Shown here: one piece after another, positions 48,100-57,283 of the stretch
Position numbering within the stretch: position 1 is the first letter of the stretch
Layout: every line of letters starts with the position of its first letter
Assembly (NCBI GenBank): GCA_020849665.1
Contig: JADLFX010000006.1
Location: forward strand, 1 to 64,000
Reading direction: 5' to 3'
Source: Planctomycetota bacterium
GTDB taxonomy: Bacteria > Planctomycetota > UBA1135 > UBA2386
Length of the DNA: 64,000 bases
The notes under the pieces: model-generated
Databases searched by the model: none
Told to the model about the DNA's origin: nothing
The model's input: the letters and a program-made list of their open reading frames with translations, nothing else
Position numbers and translations under genes: made by a program

Positions 48100-48522
48100 T
48101 CAGCCCTTGGTCTCGGCCGCTGCGCTGCTCTCGGCGGCCTGGGCCAGCTTCTTGGCCAGCACACCGTTGTCGACGAGTTCAAGGATGGCCCGGCTGCCGC
48201 CGTCGCCGATCCGGTAGCCATGCAGGCGGAGGATCCGGGTGTAGCCACCCGGACGGCTGGCGTAGCGAGGTCCGAGCTCGGCGAAGAGCTTGCGCACCAG
48301 GTCCCGATCCTGGAGCTGTGCGTAGGCCCGGCGGATCCGTGCCAGGGTCTTGGACTTGCCCAGGGTGATCAGCTTCTCGACCGCGCGGCGCAGACCCTTG
48401 GCCTTCTCCAGCGTGGTGATGATGCGCTCCTCGCGGATCACGGCACGCACGAAGTTGCGGGTCGTGGCACGCCGATGGCTCGGGTTGCGGCCCAGCTTCT
48501 TGCCTGCGTTGCGATGTCTCAT
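48100..48522 (-). CDS. rplQ: Ribosomal protein bL17
   Basis: 140 residues, 50S subunit protein near the exit tunnel. 'MRHRNAGKKLGRNPSHRRA' is the classic start; 'VEKLITLGK' and 'GGYTRILRL' follow. The last ~18 residues are an Ala/Glu-rich extension. It is the final gene of the ribosomal cluster, 51 bases after rpoA, as in the alpha operon. Confidence 0.97.
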   Translation of the reverse strand: MRHRNAGKKLGRNPSHRRATTRNFVRAVIREERIITTLEKAKGLRRAVEKLITLGKSKTLARIRRAYAQLQDRDLVRKLFAELGPRYASRPGGYTRILRLHGYRIGDGGSRAILELVDNGVLAKKLAQAAESSAAAETKG

Positions 48523-48573
48523 GGTACGTTCTCGGAATCGGTACGGTGCTGGAGCGGAGGACCCTGGTGCGGC

Positions 48574-49575
48574 TCAGACCTGCTCGGGCTTCTGCACGAT
48601 GCCGAGCGCGAGCCCCAGAGCCTGGAGCTTGGTCTTGACCTCCTTCAAGGAGGTCTTGCCGAAGTTGCGCACCTTGAGCAGGTCGGCCTCGGACATCGAG
48701 ACCAGCTCGCGGATGGACGTGATGTTCTCGGAGTCGAGGCAGTTCTTGGCGCGCACCGAGAGGTCCAGCATGTCCACGGACTTGTTGAGCAGCTCGTCGA
48801 GCTCCTTGCGCTTGGCGCTCTCGTCGCCCTCGGGGGCCAGGGCGCCGCCCTCGATCGCCAGGTCCTCCTTCATCTCGAAGTACTGGACGAAGGGGTTGAG
48901 GTGCTTGCGATAGATCTTGCTGGCCTCGACCAGGGCCATCTCCGGGGACACGGTCCCGTCGGTCCAGATCTCGAGCACCAGGCGGTCGTAGTTGGTGAAC
49001 TTGCCCACCCGCGTGTTCTCGATGCCGTACTTCACGCGGTAGACCGGGCTGAAGATCGAGTCGACCGGGATCGTGCCGACCTCCATCTCCTCGGTCACGT
49101 TCTCCTCGGCGGTCACGTAGCCACGGCCCTTCTTGACCATGATCTCGCAGTAGAAGCGCACGTCCTCGGTCAGCGTGCAGATCTTCAGGTCGCGGTTCAC
49201 GATCTCGACGTTGTGGTCGGTCTCGATCTGGCCCGCGGTGACCTCACCCTTGCTGGACACGTCGATGCGCAGCGTGGCGGGCGCATCGGAGTGCATCCGC
49301 ACCCGGAGCTTCTTGATGTTCAGGATGATGTGGGTGACGTCCTCGTACACACCCGGGATCGACGAGAACTCGTGCACCACGCCGTCGATGCGGACATGGG
49401 TCACGGCCGTTCCCTCGATCGAGGAGAGCAGCACGCGACGCAGGCCATTGCCGATCGTGGTGCCGAAGCCGCGTTCGAACGGCTCGACCATGAACTTGCC
49501 GTACGAGTCGGTGGCCGTCGCGCGATCCAGCACGACCTGGGACGGGAGTTCGAAGTTACGCCAGCGGATCCGCAT
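48574..49575 (-). CDS. rpoA: RNA polymerase alpha subunit
   Basis: The 333-residue subunit starts polymerase assembly and contacts promoters and activators. The N-terminal dimerisation domain has 'FVEPFERGFGTTIGNGLRRVLLSS' type sequence (here from about residue 28), and the C-terminal domain contains 'LDLSVRAKNCL' and 'LLKVRNFGKTSLKEVKTKL', the DNA-contacting helix-hairpin-helix. Length and both domains are complete. A 196-base spacer separates it from rpsD. Confidence 0.97.
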   Translation of the reverse strand: MRIRWRNFELPSQVVLDRATATDSYGKFMVEPFERGFGTTIGNGLRRVLLSSIEGTAVTHVRIDGVVHEFSSIPGVYEDVTHIILNIKKLRVRMHSDAPATLRIDVSSKGEVTAGQIETDHNVEIVNRDLKICTLTEDVRFYCEIMVKKGRGYVTAEENVTEEMEVGTIPVDSIFSPVYRVKYGIENTRVGKFTNYDRLVLEIWTDGTVSPEMALVEASKIYRKHLNPFVQYFEMKEDLAIEGGALAPEGDESAKRKELDELLNKSVDMLDLSVRAKNCLDSENITSIRELVSMSEADLLKVRNFGKTSLKEVKTKLQALGLALGIVQKPEQV

Positions 49576-49662
49576 GACTTGCCTGGTTCAGGTGAAGACT
49601 GGTGAGAACGGTTTGCGTTTGCCGCCTCGCGGCCCGTGTCGGCCTCGAAGCGGTGCGGCGGA

Positions 49663-49681
49663 CGGCCCCTGGACGGGGCCG
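49663..49681. promoter_or_regulatory. Hairpin in the rpsD-rpoA spacer
   Basis: CGGCCCC (49663-49669), loop TGGAC and GGGGCCG (49675-49681) form a 7-bp stem in the unusually long 196-base gap between rpsD and rpoA. It may be an RNA regulatory or processing element. No promoter hexamers were found with confidence. Confidence 0.3.
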
Positions 49682-49771
49682 GACGCCGTTACGGTCATCG
49701 CCGCAGCGGCGCGGAGGAATGGGTGTCGTTGGTCGTCGGCCGCCATGAGGCGGTGATGGGGTTTCCGGCGC

Positions 49772-50395
49772 TCACTTGGAGCAGAGCTCGATGATGAGCT
49801 GCTCGTTGATGGGGTGCGGGACGTCCTCGCGGCGCGGCAGCTGGACCACCTTGCCCTTGAGTTCGGCCGGCATGGCCTCGAGCCAGCCCGGGATGCCCTG
49901 GCCCTTGTTGACCTCGATCGCTGCCGCGGCCTTCTTCTTGATCGAATCCCGGCCGTGCACGGAGATCTCGTCGCCCGAGCGGACCAGGTAGCTGGGGATG
50001 CTCACGCGCTTGCCGTTCACCCTCACGTGGCCGTGGCTGACCATCTGCCGCGCATCGAAGCGTGACAGGGCCAGTCCGAGGCTCAGCACCACGTTGTCGA
50101 GGCGGCGCTCCAGCATCACCAGGAGGTTCTCGCCGGTGTTGCCCTTCTGGCGCTGCGCGCGCGCGAAGAAGCTCTGGAACTGACGCTCCAGGAGGCCGTA
50201 GATGCGCTTGGCCTTCTGCTTCTCGCGCAGCTGGGCCGCGTACTCCGTGGTCTTGCGCGGGCGGTTGTGCATGCCGGGCGGGTAGTCGCGCCGGTTGACA
50301 CCGCACTTCTCGGAGAAGCAGCGCTGCCCCTTGAGGAACAGCTTCATGCCCTCGCGGCGGCAGAGCTTGCAGACACTTCCGTGGATCCTGGCCAT
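49772..50395 (-). CDS. rpsD: Ribosomal protein uS4 (zinc-binding form)
   Basis: 207 residues. It begins 30S assembly by binding 16S rRNA. The N-terminus has four cysteines (C9, C12, C26, C31: 'CKLC', 'RCFSEKC'), the zinc-containing C+ form. 'LDNVVLSLGLALSRFDARQMVSHGHVRVNGK' contains the S4 RNA-binding fold. It is 33 bases after rpsK. Confidence 0.97.
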   Translation of the reverse strand: MARIHGSVCKLCRREGMKLFLKGQRCFSEKCGVNRRDYPPGMHNRPRKTTEYAAQLREKQKAKRIYGLLERQFQSFFARAQRQKGNTGENLLVMLERRLDNVVLSLGLALSRFDARQMVSHGHVRVNGKRVSIPSYLVRSGDEISVHGRDSIKKKAAAAIEVNKGQGIPGWLEAMPAELKGKVVQLPRREDVPHPINEQLIIELCSK

Positions 50396-50428
50396 CGTCT
50401 TGTGGTGATTCCGTAGCGGTGTTCTGGA

Positions 50429-50854
50429 TCAGACGCGCCGGCGCTTGCGCGGACGGCAGCCGTTGTGCGGCAGCGGGGTGATGTCCTCGATCGTCTTGAC
50501 TTCGATGCCCGAGTTGGCCAGCGCCCGGATCGCCGACTCGCGCCCCGATCCCGGTCCCCGGACCCGGACCTCGATCTCGCTCACCCCCATCTTGCGGACC
50601 TTGTCGGCCACCTTCTCGGCGGCGCGCTGGGCGGCATACGGCGTGCTCTTGCGGCTGCCGCTGTAGCCGATCGTCCCGGCCGAATCCCAGGCGATGACCT
50701 GACCGGCAGCGTCGGTGACGGTGATGATGGTGTTGTTGAACGAGGCCTTGATGTGGGCCACGGCCTTGCCGACGTTGCGGCGGGTCTTCTTCTTCGCCGC
50801 CTTGGCCGCGGCCGGTGCCTGGGGCGCTGCGGGGGTCTGGGTGGTCTCGGTCAT
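50429..50854 (-). CDS. rpsK: Ribosomal protein uS11
   Basis: 141 residues, part of the 30S platform. The core '[15 protein letters not shown]' and '[14 protein letters not shown]' and the end '[15 protein letters not shown]' are standard. The first ~25 residues (Ala/Pro/Lys) are an extension. ATG 50854 was chosen; the frame further upstream is a shadow. Confidence 0.97.
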   Translation of the reverse strand: MTETTQTPAAPQAPAAAKAAKKKTRRNVGKAVAHIKASFNNTIITVTDAAGQVIAWDSAGTIGYSGSRKSTPYAAQRAAEKVADKVRKMGVSEIEVRVRGPGSGRESAIRALANSGIEVKTIEDITPLPHNGCRPRKRRRV

Positions 50855-50927
50855 GTTCGCTTCGCTGCGTTGCGGGATGCGTTCGGGATGGCAGCGGGGC
50901 CTCGGGATCAGGCCGCCGCCGCGTGCT

Positions 50928-51308
50928 TCACTTCTTCGGCGCCTGCTTCTTGCCGGCCACGGTCTTGCGCGGGCCCTTGCGCGTGCGTGCGTTGCTGCGC
51001 GTGCGCTGCCCGCGCACCGGCAGGCCACGGCGGTGGCGCAACCCTCGGTAGCAGCCGATGTCCTTCAGCCGGCTGATGTTCTGCATCAGCTGGCGGCGCA
51101 GGGCTCCCTCGACCGCGTAGTTCTTCTCGATGTGCGAGGCCAGCTTGGCGATCTCGTCATCGGAGAGGTCCTTGGCACGAACGTCGTGCCTGATGCCGAG
51201 CTCGCCCAGGATGCGCTTCGCGAGCGCCGGACCGACCCCATAGAGGTAGGTCAGGGCGACGTGCGCGCGCTTCTCGTTCGGGAGGTCGACTCCGAGGATT
51301 CGTGGCAT
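50928..51308 (-). CDS. rpsM: Ribosomal protein uS13
   Basis: 126 residues, 30S head protein contacting the P-site tRNA and the bridge to the 50S. '[13 protein letters not shown]' start, '[16 protein letters not shown]' and '[25 protein letters not shown]' are diagnostic. It lies 45 bases after rpmJ and 73 before rpsK, the usual alpha-operon order. Confidence 0.97.
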   Translation of the reverse strand: MPRILGVDLPNEKRAHVALTYLYGVGPALAKRILGELGIRHDVRAKDLSDDEIAKLASHIEKNYAVEGALRRQLMQNISRLKDIGCYRGLRHRRGLPVRGQRTRSNARTRKGPRKTVAGKKQAPKK

Positions 51309-51353
51309 GGGTTCGGGTACTCCGGTCGGTGGGTCCGAGGTCGATCGGACGGT

Positions 51354-51470
51354 TCAGCGCCCCTGGCGCTGCTTGTGCCTGGGGTCGGAACAGATGACGC
51401 GGAGCACGCCCCGCCGCCGCACGATGCGGCAGTTCTCGCAGATCACTCGGACACTGGCGCGGACCTTCAT
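51354..51470 (-). CDS. rpmJ: Ribosomal protein bL36 (zinc form)
   Basis: A 38-residue gene read directly from the sequence: start ATG 51470, stop TGA at 51356. It reads '[17 protein letters not shown]' then '[14 protein letters not shown]'. Cys11, Cys14, Cys27 and His32 form the zinc ribbon of bL36. It sits between infA and rpsM, the standard position. Confidence 0.96.
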   Translation of the reverse strand: MKVRASVRVICENCRIVRRRGVLRVICSDPRHKQRQGR

Positions 51471-51540
51471 GAGACTCTCTCCAGGATCGGGCACTGTGCT
51501 CATCGGTTCGGCGGGCACGGCGTCGAGCCGTGCACGCCAA

Positions 51541-51756
51541 TCACTCGCGGTAGGTGATCCGCCCCTTGGTAAGGTCGTAGGGCGACATCTCCACCGTGAC
51601 CCGGTCCCCAGGAAGGATGCGGATGTAGTGCATGCGCATCTTGCCGCTCACGTGAGCCACGATCTGGTGTCCGCTCTCGAGTTCGACCCGGAAGGTCGCG
51701 TTGGGGAGGGACTCCCTCACGGTGGCCTCTACGGTGATCGGTTCTTCCTTGGGCAT
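51541..51756 (-). CDS. infA: Translation initiation factor IF-1
   Basis: 71 residues with a single S1-type OB fold. '[22 protein letters not shown]', '[18 protein letters not shown]' and '[11 protein letters not shown]' match IF-1, which blocks the A site during initiation. The map gene often found between adk and infA is absent. Confidence 0.97.
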   Translation of the reverse strand: MPKEEPITVEATVRESLPNATFRVELESGHQIVAHVSGKMRMHYIRILPGDRVTVEMSPYDLTKGRITYRE

Positions 51757-51826
51757 GGGGATGGCTGTGTTCTTGCTGGCTCTGGGATGGGAAAACGAAG
51801 TCGAGGAGCCGACCCGAGGACCGTCC

Positions 51827-52528
51827 TCAGATCGCTCCGTTCTGGATCAGTTGGATCAGCGCATGCTGCACCACGTCCGGCGACCGGTTGGCATCGAGTC
51901 GGCGGAGGAGGTTGCGGGACTGGTAGAAGTCCAGCAACGGAGCGGTTTCCCGCTCGTACACCTCGAGCCGCTGGCCGACGGCCTCGGGACGATCGTCAGT
52001 GCGCTGCTTCAGGCTCCCGCCGCAGTGGTCGCAGACACCTTGCTGCTTCGGGGGTTTGGATTCCGTGTTCCAGATCGCTCCGCACCTGGCGCAGGTCCAA
52101 CGCGCGGACAGGCGTCGGACCAGGACCGGCGAGGGAACGTCGAAGAACACCACGTGGCTGAGGGCCATCCCGGCCCGCGCGAGGGCGCGGTCCAGTGCCT
52201 CAGCCTGCGGAACAGTACGAGGGAAACCGTCGAGGATCCAGTCCCGGGTGATCGGGCCCTTGCCCGCGCTGGCCAGGCCGATCCGGCCTTCCACCATGGC
52301 GATGATCAGGTCATCGGGGACCAGCTTGCCCGCGTCCATGAACGACTTGGCCCTGAGGCCGAGTTCGGTCCCGCCGGCGACCTCGGCCCGGAGCATGTCC
52401 CCGGTGGACAAGTGCAGGATCTGCCTGACCTTGGCCAGGGTCTGGGCTTGCGTGCCCTTGCCCGCCCCCGGCGCACCCAAGAACACGGCCCGGAAGCCTG
52501 TCGGTCTCGACCCTGCCGCGGGCGTCAC
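51827..52528 (-). CDS. adk: Adenylate kinase (zinc-lid type)
   Basis: The 233-residue enzyme balances AMP, ADP and ATP. '[11 protein letters not shown]' is the P-loop, '[11 protein letters not shown]' binds AMP, and '[16 protein letters not shown]' follows. The lid has CARC and CDHC, a four-cysteine zinc site. GTG 52528 overlaps the secY stop as GTGA, so the two are coupled. About 15 extra residues precede the P-loop strand. Confidence 0.94.
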   Translation of the reverse strand: MTPAAGSRPTGFRAVFLGAPGAGKGTQAQTLAKVRQILHLSTGDMLRAEVAGGTELGLRAKSFMDAGKLVPDDLIIAMVEGRIGLASAGKGPITRDWILDGFPRTVPQAEALDRALARAGMALSHVVFFDVPSPVLVRRLSARWTCARCGAIWNTESKPPKQQGVCDHCGGSLKQRTDDRPEAVGQRLEVYERETAPLLDFYQSRNLLRRLDANRSPDVVQHALIQLIQNGAI

Positions 52529-53886
52529 CTGCCCTGCCTCCCCCACCCGGCACCACCTGCCGCTCCGGAGTCCTTCATGAAGCCCTCGTAGTTCCGCATG
52601 ATCAGCATGCCGTTCAGCTTCTCGACCAGGTCGAGGGCCACGCCCACCACGATCAGGATCGAGGTGCCGCTCATGAAGTAGATCAGGGTCTGGTCGAGGC
52701 CCTGGAACTGGCCGCTGACCAGCGAGGGGAAGATCGCGACCAGGGACAGGAACGCGGCTCCTGCGAGGCTGATCCGGATCATGGTCTGCTCGAGGAACTC
52801 GGCGGTCTTCTTGCCGGGTCGGATGCCAGGGATGAAGGACCCGTATTCCTTGAGCTGCTCGGCCATCTCGTTGGGCTGGAACATCAACGAGGTCCAGAAG
52901 AACTGGAAGAAGAAGATCAGCGCCGAGAAGGTGAGCACGTAGACGAAGCCCGTGCCGCGCGTGAAGGCATCCTGCAGCCAGTTCCAGCCGACGGCAGTGC
53001 CGAAGATCGACGGGATCACCAGCAGTGCCGAGGCGAAGATGATCGGCATCACGCCCGCGTGATTGACCTTCAGCGGCAGGAAGTGCCGCTGCCCGCCATA
53101 CACCCGGCGGCCGCGTGTCTGCTTGGCCTGCTGGATCGGGATGCGCCGCTGGGCCTTGGTCATGTAGACCACACCCACCACCGCGACCACCCACGCGAAG
53201 AGGAAGAGCAGGAGGTTCTGGTAGGAGGCGGTGTCCAGCGCCGACTTGCTGCCCGGCGTCACGAAGGGGGAGAACGCCGTCCACAGCTGGGCGATGATCC
53301 CCGCCATGATGATCAGCGAGATCCCGTTGCCGACGCCGTGCTCGGTGATCTGCTCACCGAGCCACATCACGAACATGGTGCCCGCGGTGAGGGCGACCAT
53401 CACCAGGATCACGTAGAGCAGGTAGTAGCTCTCGACCCCTGCGTGGAGCATGGAATCGGTGCCGCCCGGGGCGAGCACGCCGAAGATCACGAAGAACGAC
53501 TGCAGGAAGCAGATCGGCACCGTGGCCAGGCGCGTGTACTGGTTGATCTTGCGCTGGCCGGAGGGCCCCTCCTTCGCGATCCGCTCCAGGGCCGGAACGA
53601 CCTTGGCGAGCAGCGAGAAGATGATGCTCGCCGAGATGTACGGCATCACCCCGAGCGAGAAGATCGTCGCCTGTTGCAGGCGTGCCCCGGTGAGCACGTT
53701 CATGATGCCGATCAGCTTCCCCCAGCCCTCCCCGCTGGTCCCGGCCTGCGCCACCATCTTCTGGAAGTCGACGCCGGGCAGCGGGACGTAGAAGCCGATC
53801 CGGTAGCAGAGCAGGAGGCTGAGGGTGATCAGGAGCCGGGTCCTGATCTCCTTCACCTTGAACAGGTTCGCGATCGAAACGCTCAT
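52525..53886 (-). CDS. secY: Protein translocase subunit SecY
   Basis: 453 residues with about ten transmembrane helices forming the Sec channel. 'IGFYVPLPGVD' in helix 1-2, 'NGISLIIMAGI', 'GQRHFLPLKVNHAGVMPIIFASALL' region and 'PGIRPGKKTAEFL' are conserved. The C-terminus is Gly-rich. It sits after rplO with a 35-base gap, as in the spc operon. Confidence 0.96.
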   Translation of the reverse strand: MSVSIANLFKVKEIRTRLLITLSLLLCYRIGFYVPLPGVDFQKMVAQAGTSGEGWGKLIGIMNVLTGARLQQATIFSLGVMPYISASIIFSLLAKVVPALERIAKEGPSGQRKINQYTRLATVPICFLQSFFVIFGVLAPGGTDSMLHAGVESYYLLYVILVMVALTAGTMFVMWLGEQITEHGVGNGISLIIMAGIIAQLWTAFSPFVTPGSKSALDTASYQNLLLFLFAWVVAVVGVVYMTKAQRRIPIQQAKQTRGRRVYGGQRHFLPLKVNHAGVMPIIFASALLVIPSIFGTAVGWNWLQDAFTRGTGFVYVLTFSALIFFFQFFWTSLMFQPNEMAEQLKEYGSFIPGIRPGKKTAEFLEQTMIRISLAGAAFLSLVAIFPSLVSGQFQGLDQTLIYFMSGTSILIVVGVALDLVEKLNGMLIMRNYEGFMKDSGAAGGAGWGRQGR

Positions 53887-53921
53887 GGATGCGCCGGACG
53901 AGCCTTTGGGTCAGCGACGGC

Positions 53922-54458
53922 TCAGGCCTTGGTGACCTTGTCGGTCTTGGGTGGGCGACGCTTTTCGTTGCGAGCCATGCGCGCGAACTTCGGCCGGTAT
54001 TGCACCTTGGGCTGCAACTCGACCGTGCCGCCGGCCTGCTCGATCTTGGTCCTGGCGGAGGCCGAAACGGCGTCGGCCTTCACCACCAGCCGGCGCTGCA
54101 ACTTGCCTTCTCCCAGGACCTTCAGCAGGTCCGTGTGCTTCTCCTTCGAGACCACCCCCGCGGACAGGATCGCTGCGAGGTCGATCGTGGCCCCGTCGGC
54201 GAAGCCGTTCAGGTCTCCGACGTTCACGATCGTGTAGAAGGCCTTGAAGTTCTTGTTGTTGAAGCCGCGCTTGGGCATGCGGCGGAAGAGCGGCATCTGC
54301 CCGCCTTCCTGTCCGATGCGCTGGTGCCAGCCGGAGCGCGCCTTGGCGCCCTTGTGGCCGCGACCGGAGGTCTTGCCGTGGCCGCTGCCGACGCCGCGCC
54401 CGACCCGCTTGCGCTGCTTGAACGAGATCCCGAGGGACTTGGCTTCAGCGAGATTCAT
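53922..54458 (-). CDS. rplO: Ribosomal protein uL15
   Basis: About 178 residues. 'RVGRGVGSGHGKTSGRGHKGAKAR' is the glycine-rich rRNA-binding extension and 'GGQMPLFRRMPKRGF' follows. ATG 54458 gives the expected 'NLAEAK' start; it lies inside the end of rpsE, overlapping by 14 bases. The rpmD gene that usually separates the two is missing. The C-terminal ~25 residues are basic and extra. Confidence 0.95.
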   Translation of the reverse strand: MNLAEAKSLGISFKQRKRVGRGVGSGHGKTSGRGHKGAKARSGWHQRIGQEGGQMPLFRRMPKRGFNNKNFKAFYTIVNVGDLNGFADGATIDLAAILSAGVVSKEKHTDLLKVLGEGKLQRRLVVKADAVSASARTKIEQAGGTVELQPKVQYRPKFARMARNEKRRPPKTDKVTKA

Positions 54459-54966
54459 CGATCCCCACTCCACGCAGGTTCTGGACCCTGTCCTTGTCGC
54501 GCAGGACCGCGAGCGCGGCCATCGTCGCCTTGACGACGTTCAACGGATTGGTCGAACCGTAGTTCTTGGTCAGGATGTCGGTGATCCCGGCCAGGGCGAG
54601 CACCTTGCGCACTGCCTTGCCCGCGATGATGCCGGTGCCCGGCGCGGCCGGTACCAGGCGCACCTTGGTGGCGCAGAAGTTGCCTTCCACGACGTGCGGG
54701 ATGGTCGTTCCCGTGCGCACCACGCGCATGAGCTTCTTGCGCCCATCCTTGACGGACTTCTCCACGGCGGCAGGGACTTCGCGGCCCTTGGCGTAGCCGA
54801 GCCCCACGAGGCCGTTGCGGTTGCCGACCACGGTCAGCGCGCTGAACGAGAACCGGCGACCGCCCTTCACCACGGCGGCAGAGCGATTGATGGCGACGAC
54901 GTCGTCCTCGACGTCGGACGCCAGGGACTCGTCGATCGGAACGGTCGGATACTTGGGCTTCGCCAT
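54445..54966 (-). CDS. rpsE: Ribosomal protein uS5
   Basis: 173 residues, needed for decoding accuracy. 'VVKGGRRFSFSALTVVGN' and 'GLGYAKGREVPAAVEKSVKDGRK' form the double-stranded-RNA-binding part; 'IIAGKAVRKVLALAGITDILTK' completes the fold. Its 3' end contains the rplO start. It is 9 bases after rplR. Confidence 0.97.
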   Translation of the reverse strand: MAKPKYPTVPIDESLASDVEDDVVAINRSAAVVKGGRRFSFSALTVVGNRNGLVGLGYAKGREVPAAVEKSVKDGRKKLMRVVRTGTTIPHVVEGNFCATKVRLVPAAPGTGIIAGKAVRKVLALAGITDILTKNYGSTNPLNVVKATMAALAVLRDKDRVQNLRGVGIDESR

Positions 54967-54975
54967 GGGTCCTCG

Positions 54976-55347
54976 TCAGAACTGCAATCCACCCTGGCGA
55001 GCTGCCTCGGCCAGGGCCTTCACACGGCCGTGGTAGCGGAACGAGCCACGGTCGAAGGCAACCTGCTTCACACCGGCCTGCAGGGCGCGCTCGGCGACGG
55101 CCGCGCCGATCCGGGCCGCGACCTCGGACTTCTTCAGGCCCTTCAGGGAATCCCGCAGGACCTTGTCGAGCGAGGAGGCAGCCGCAAGGGTGCGACCCGC
55201 CTGATCGTCGATCACCTGGGCACCGATGTGCTTGAGGCTCCGGAACACCGAGAGGCGCGGACGACCGGCCTCCCTACGGATGCGGCTGCGCACGCTGAGC
55301 GCCTTGCGCACGTGCTGCCTGGCCTTCCTGGACTTGCTATTGACCAT
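54976..55347 (-). CDS. rplR: Ribosomal protein uL18
   Basis: 123 residues, binds 5S rRNA. '[25 protein letters not shown]' and the C-terminal '[26 protein letters not shown]' are characteristic. Standard spc position between rplF and rpsE. Confidence 0.97.
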   Translation of the reverse strand: MVNSKSRKARQHVRKALSVRSRIRREAGRPRLSVFRSLKHIGAQVIDDQAGRTLAAASSLDKVLRDSLKGLKKSEVAARIGAAVAERALQAGVKQVAFDRGSFRYHGRVKALAEAARQGGLQF

Positions 55348-55380
55348 GACGGGTTCGCGTGAACGTGGAGGGCCGGCGGC

Positions 55381-55929
55381 TCACGCCGAGCCAAACGCCT
55401 TGCCGGCCTTCCGGCGGATGGTCTCGGTGTCGTACTTGATTCCCTTGCCCTTGTAGGGCTCGGGCTTGCGGATCTTGCGGATCCTCGCGGCGAGTTCGCC
55501 CACCGCCTGGCGATCGCACCCACGGATCAGGATCTGGGTCGGCTGGGGACACTCGACCTGGATGCCGGTCGGGATCGCCACCTTGACCGGGTGCGAGAAG
55601 CCCATGGCCAGGATCACCTCCTTGCCCTGGATCTTGGCGTTGTAGCCGACGCCGTTGATCTCGAGCTTCTTCTCGTAGCCCTGGGTGACCCCCGTGATCA
55701 TGTTCTGCAGCAGGGCTCGGGTCATGCCGTGGTACGCGCCGGCCTGCCGATCGAGTCCGTCGGCACGGCTGGAAACCGTGATCACGTTGTCCCTCGACTC
55801 GATCGCGACCTCAGGGCGGTTGACCAGCTCGAGCTGGCCCTTCGGGCCCTTGATCGTGACCTTGCCGCCCGCGAGCGTCACCGTGACGCCCTTGGGGATC
55901 TGGATGGGAAGTCGGCCGATACGTGACAT
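55381..55929 (-). CDS. rplF: Ribosomal protein uL6
   Basis: 182 residues, near the GTPase centre and sarcin-ricin loop. 'SRIGRLPIQIPKGV', 'VTQGYEKKLEINGVGYNA' and 'RKPEPYKGKGIKYDTE' are diagnostic. ATG 55929 was chosen over the longer frame, which is unconserved. 25 bases follow rpsH. Confidence 0.97.
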   Translation of the reverse strand: MSRIGRLPIQIPKGVTVTLAGGKVTIKGPKGQLELVNRPEVAIESRDNVITVSSRADGLDRQAGAYHGMTRALLQNMITGVTQGYEKKLEINGVGYNAKIQGKEVILAMGFSHPVKVAIPTGIQVECPQPTQILIRGCDRQAVGELAARIRKIRKPEPYKGKGIKYDTETIRRKAGKAFGSA

Positions 55930-55954
55930 TGGAGAGACCTCGTGAGGACCTGCC

Positions 55955-56350
55955 TCACTCGACGGTGCAGATGACCTCGCCGCTGACCTTGCGGGCGCGG
56001 CACTCCCGGTCCGAGAGCACGCCCTGGCTGGTGGAGACGATCGCGATTCCCAGGCCGCCACGCGGGCGCGGCAGCTTGCCGAGCGACCGGTAGCGGCGGC
56101 AGCCGGGCATGCTGATGCGACGCAGGCCGGTGATCACCTGCTCGCCCTCCGGACCGTAACGGAACGTGACCTTGATGCGGCTCTTCGGGCCGTCGCTGTG
56201 CACTTCGTAGCCTTCGATGTAGCCCTCGCGCTTGAGGACATCGAGGACGAGGACCTTCAACTTGCTGCCGGGGAACACCACGTCGGTGTCCTGGTTGCGG
56301 AGCGCGTTGCGCATCCGGGTCAGCATGTCGGCAATGGGATCAGTGAGCAT
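55955..56350 (-). CDS. rpsH: Ribosomal protein uS8
   Basis: 131 residues, binds the central domain of 16S rRNA and often autoregulates the spc operon. 'DPIADMLTRMRNALR' opens and 'GGLGIAIVSTSQGVLSDRECRARKVSGEVIC' closes the protein. 12 bases separate it from rpsN. Confidence 0.97.
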   Translation of the reverse strand: MLTDPIADMLTRMRNALRNQDTDVVFPGSKLKVLVLDVLKREGYIEGYEVHSDGPKSRIKVTFRYGPEGEQVITGLRRISMPGCRRYRSLGKLPRPRGGLGIAIVSTSQGVLSDRECRARKVSGEVICTVE

Positions 56351-56362
56351 CGATCGTTCCTC

Positions 56363-56548
56363 TCACCACGAAGCCTTGCGCACACCAGGGATCTCGCCCT
56401 TGAGGGCCAGGTCCCGGAAGCAGCACCGGCAGATTCCGAACTTGCGATAGACGGCACGGACCCGACCACAGAGGGAGCACCGCGTGTAGGCGCGGGTCGG
56501 GAACTTGGCGGGCAGCGCCGCCTTCACTCGCAAACACTTCTTGGCCAT
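56363..56548 (-). CDS. rpsN: Ribosomal protein uS14 (zinc form)
   Basis: 61 residues, the short type Z form. 'YTRCSLCGR' and 'FGICRCCFR' give the four zinc cysteines, and '[11 protein letters not shown]' is the conserved end. It occupies the spc position after rplE, with a 103-base gap upstream. Confidence 0.97.
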   Translation of the reverse strand: MAKKCLRVKAALPAKFPTRAYTRCSLCGRVRAVYRKFGICRCCFRDLALKGEIPGVRKASW

Positions 56549-56651
56549 GGTTCGTTCCTGGATCCTCGGTCACCGTCACCGCGGTGCGTTCCGGTCCGTG
56601 TTCTCGTGTGGCAGGTGGTTGGCGATCTCGTTGCGGGAGGGGTGGGACGAA

Positions 56652-57251
56652 TCACCGCTGGAACGGCATGCCCAGGCGGCGCAGCAGTGCGATGCCCTCC
56701 TGGTCGGTCTTGGCGGTGGTCACGAAGGTGATGTTCATGCCCTGCACGAACTCCACCTTGTCGAGCTGGATCTCGGGGAACACGCTCTGCTCGGAGAGGC
56801 CGAGGGTGAAGTTGCCGCGGCCGTCGAACTTGGCGGGGAGCCCGCGGAAGTCGCGGAAGCGTGGGATGGCCAGGCTGACCAGGCGGTCCAGGAACTCCCA
56901 CATCTTCGCGCCGCGCAGCGTCACCGCCGCGCCGATCGGGTAGCCCTCGCGGAGCTTGAAGGTGGCGATCGACTTGCGCGCCTTCGTCACCACCGGCCGC
57001 TGGCCGGTGATCATCCCCAGTTCCTTCGTGGCTGCCTCGATGCGGGCCTTGTTCTCGACCGCCTTGCCGATGCCCATGTTCACCACGATCTTGCCCAGGC
57101 GCGGGATCATCATGGGGTTCGGGTAGCTGAACTCCTGCTGCAGCGCCGGCACGACCTCGTCGCGGTAGCGCACCTGCAGGCGTGGCGGGACCTTCGGTCC
57201 GGCCTGCACGGCCGGCGCCTTCGCCTTGTCCTTGCTCTTCTTCTCAGCCAT
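56652..57251 (-). CDS. rplE: Ribosomal protein uL5
   Basis: 199 residues, binds 5S rRNA and the P-site tRNA. '[18 protein letters not shown]', '[22 protein letters not shown]' and '[16 protein letters not shown]' are standard. A basic Lys/Ala extension of ~20 residues precedes the core. ATG 57251 lies 32 bases after rplX. Confidence 0.97.
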   Translation of the reverse strand: MAEKKSKDKAKAPAVQAGPKVPPRLQVRYRDEVVPALQQEFSYPNPMMIPRLGKIVVNMGIGKAVENKARIEAATKELGMITGQRPVVTKARKSIATFKLREGYPIGAAVTLRGAKMWEFLDRLVSLAIPRFRDFRGLPAKFDGRGNFTLGLSEQSVFPEIQLDKVEFVQGMNITFVTTAKTDQEGIALLRRLGMPFQR

Positions 57252-57283
57252 GACTCGTTCCTGTGCGCTTGCTCGCGCTCCGG

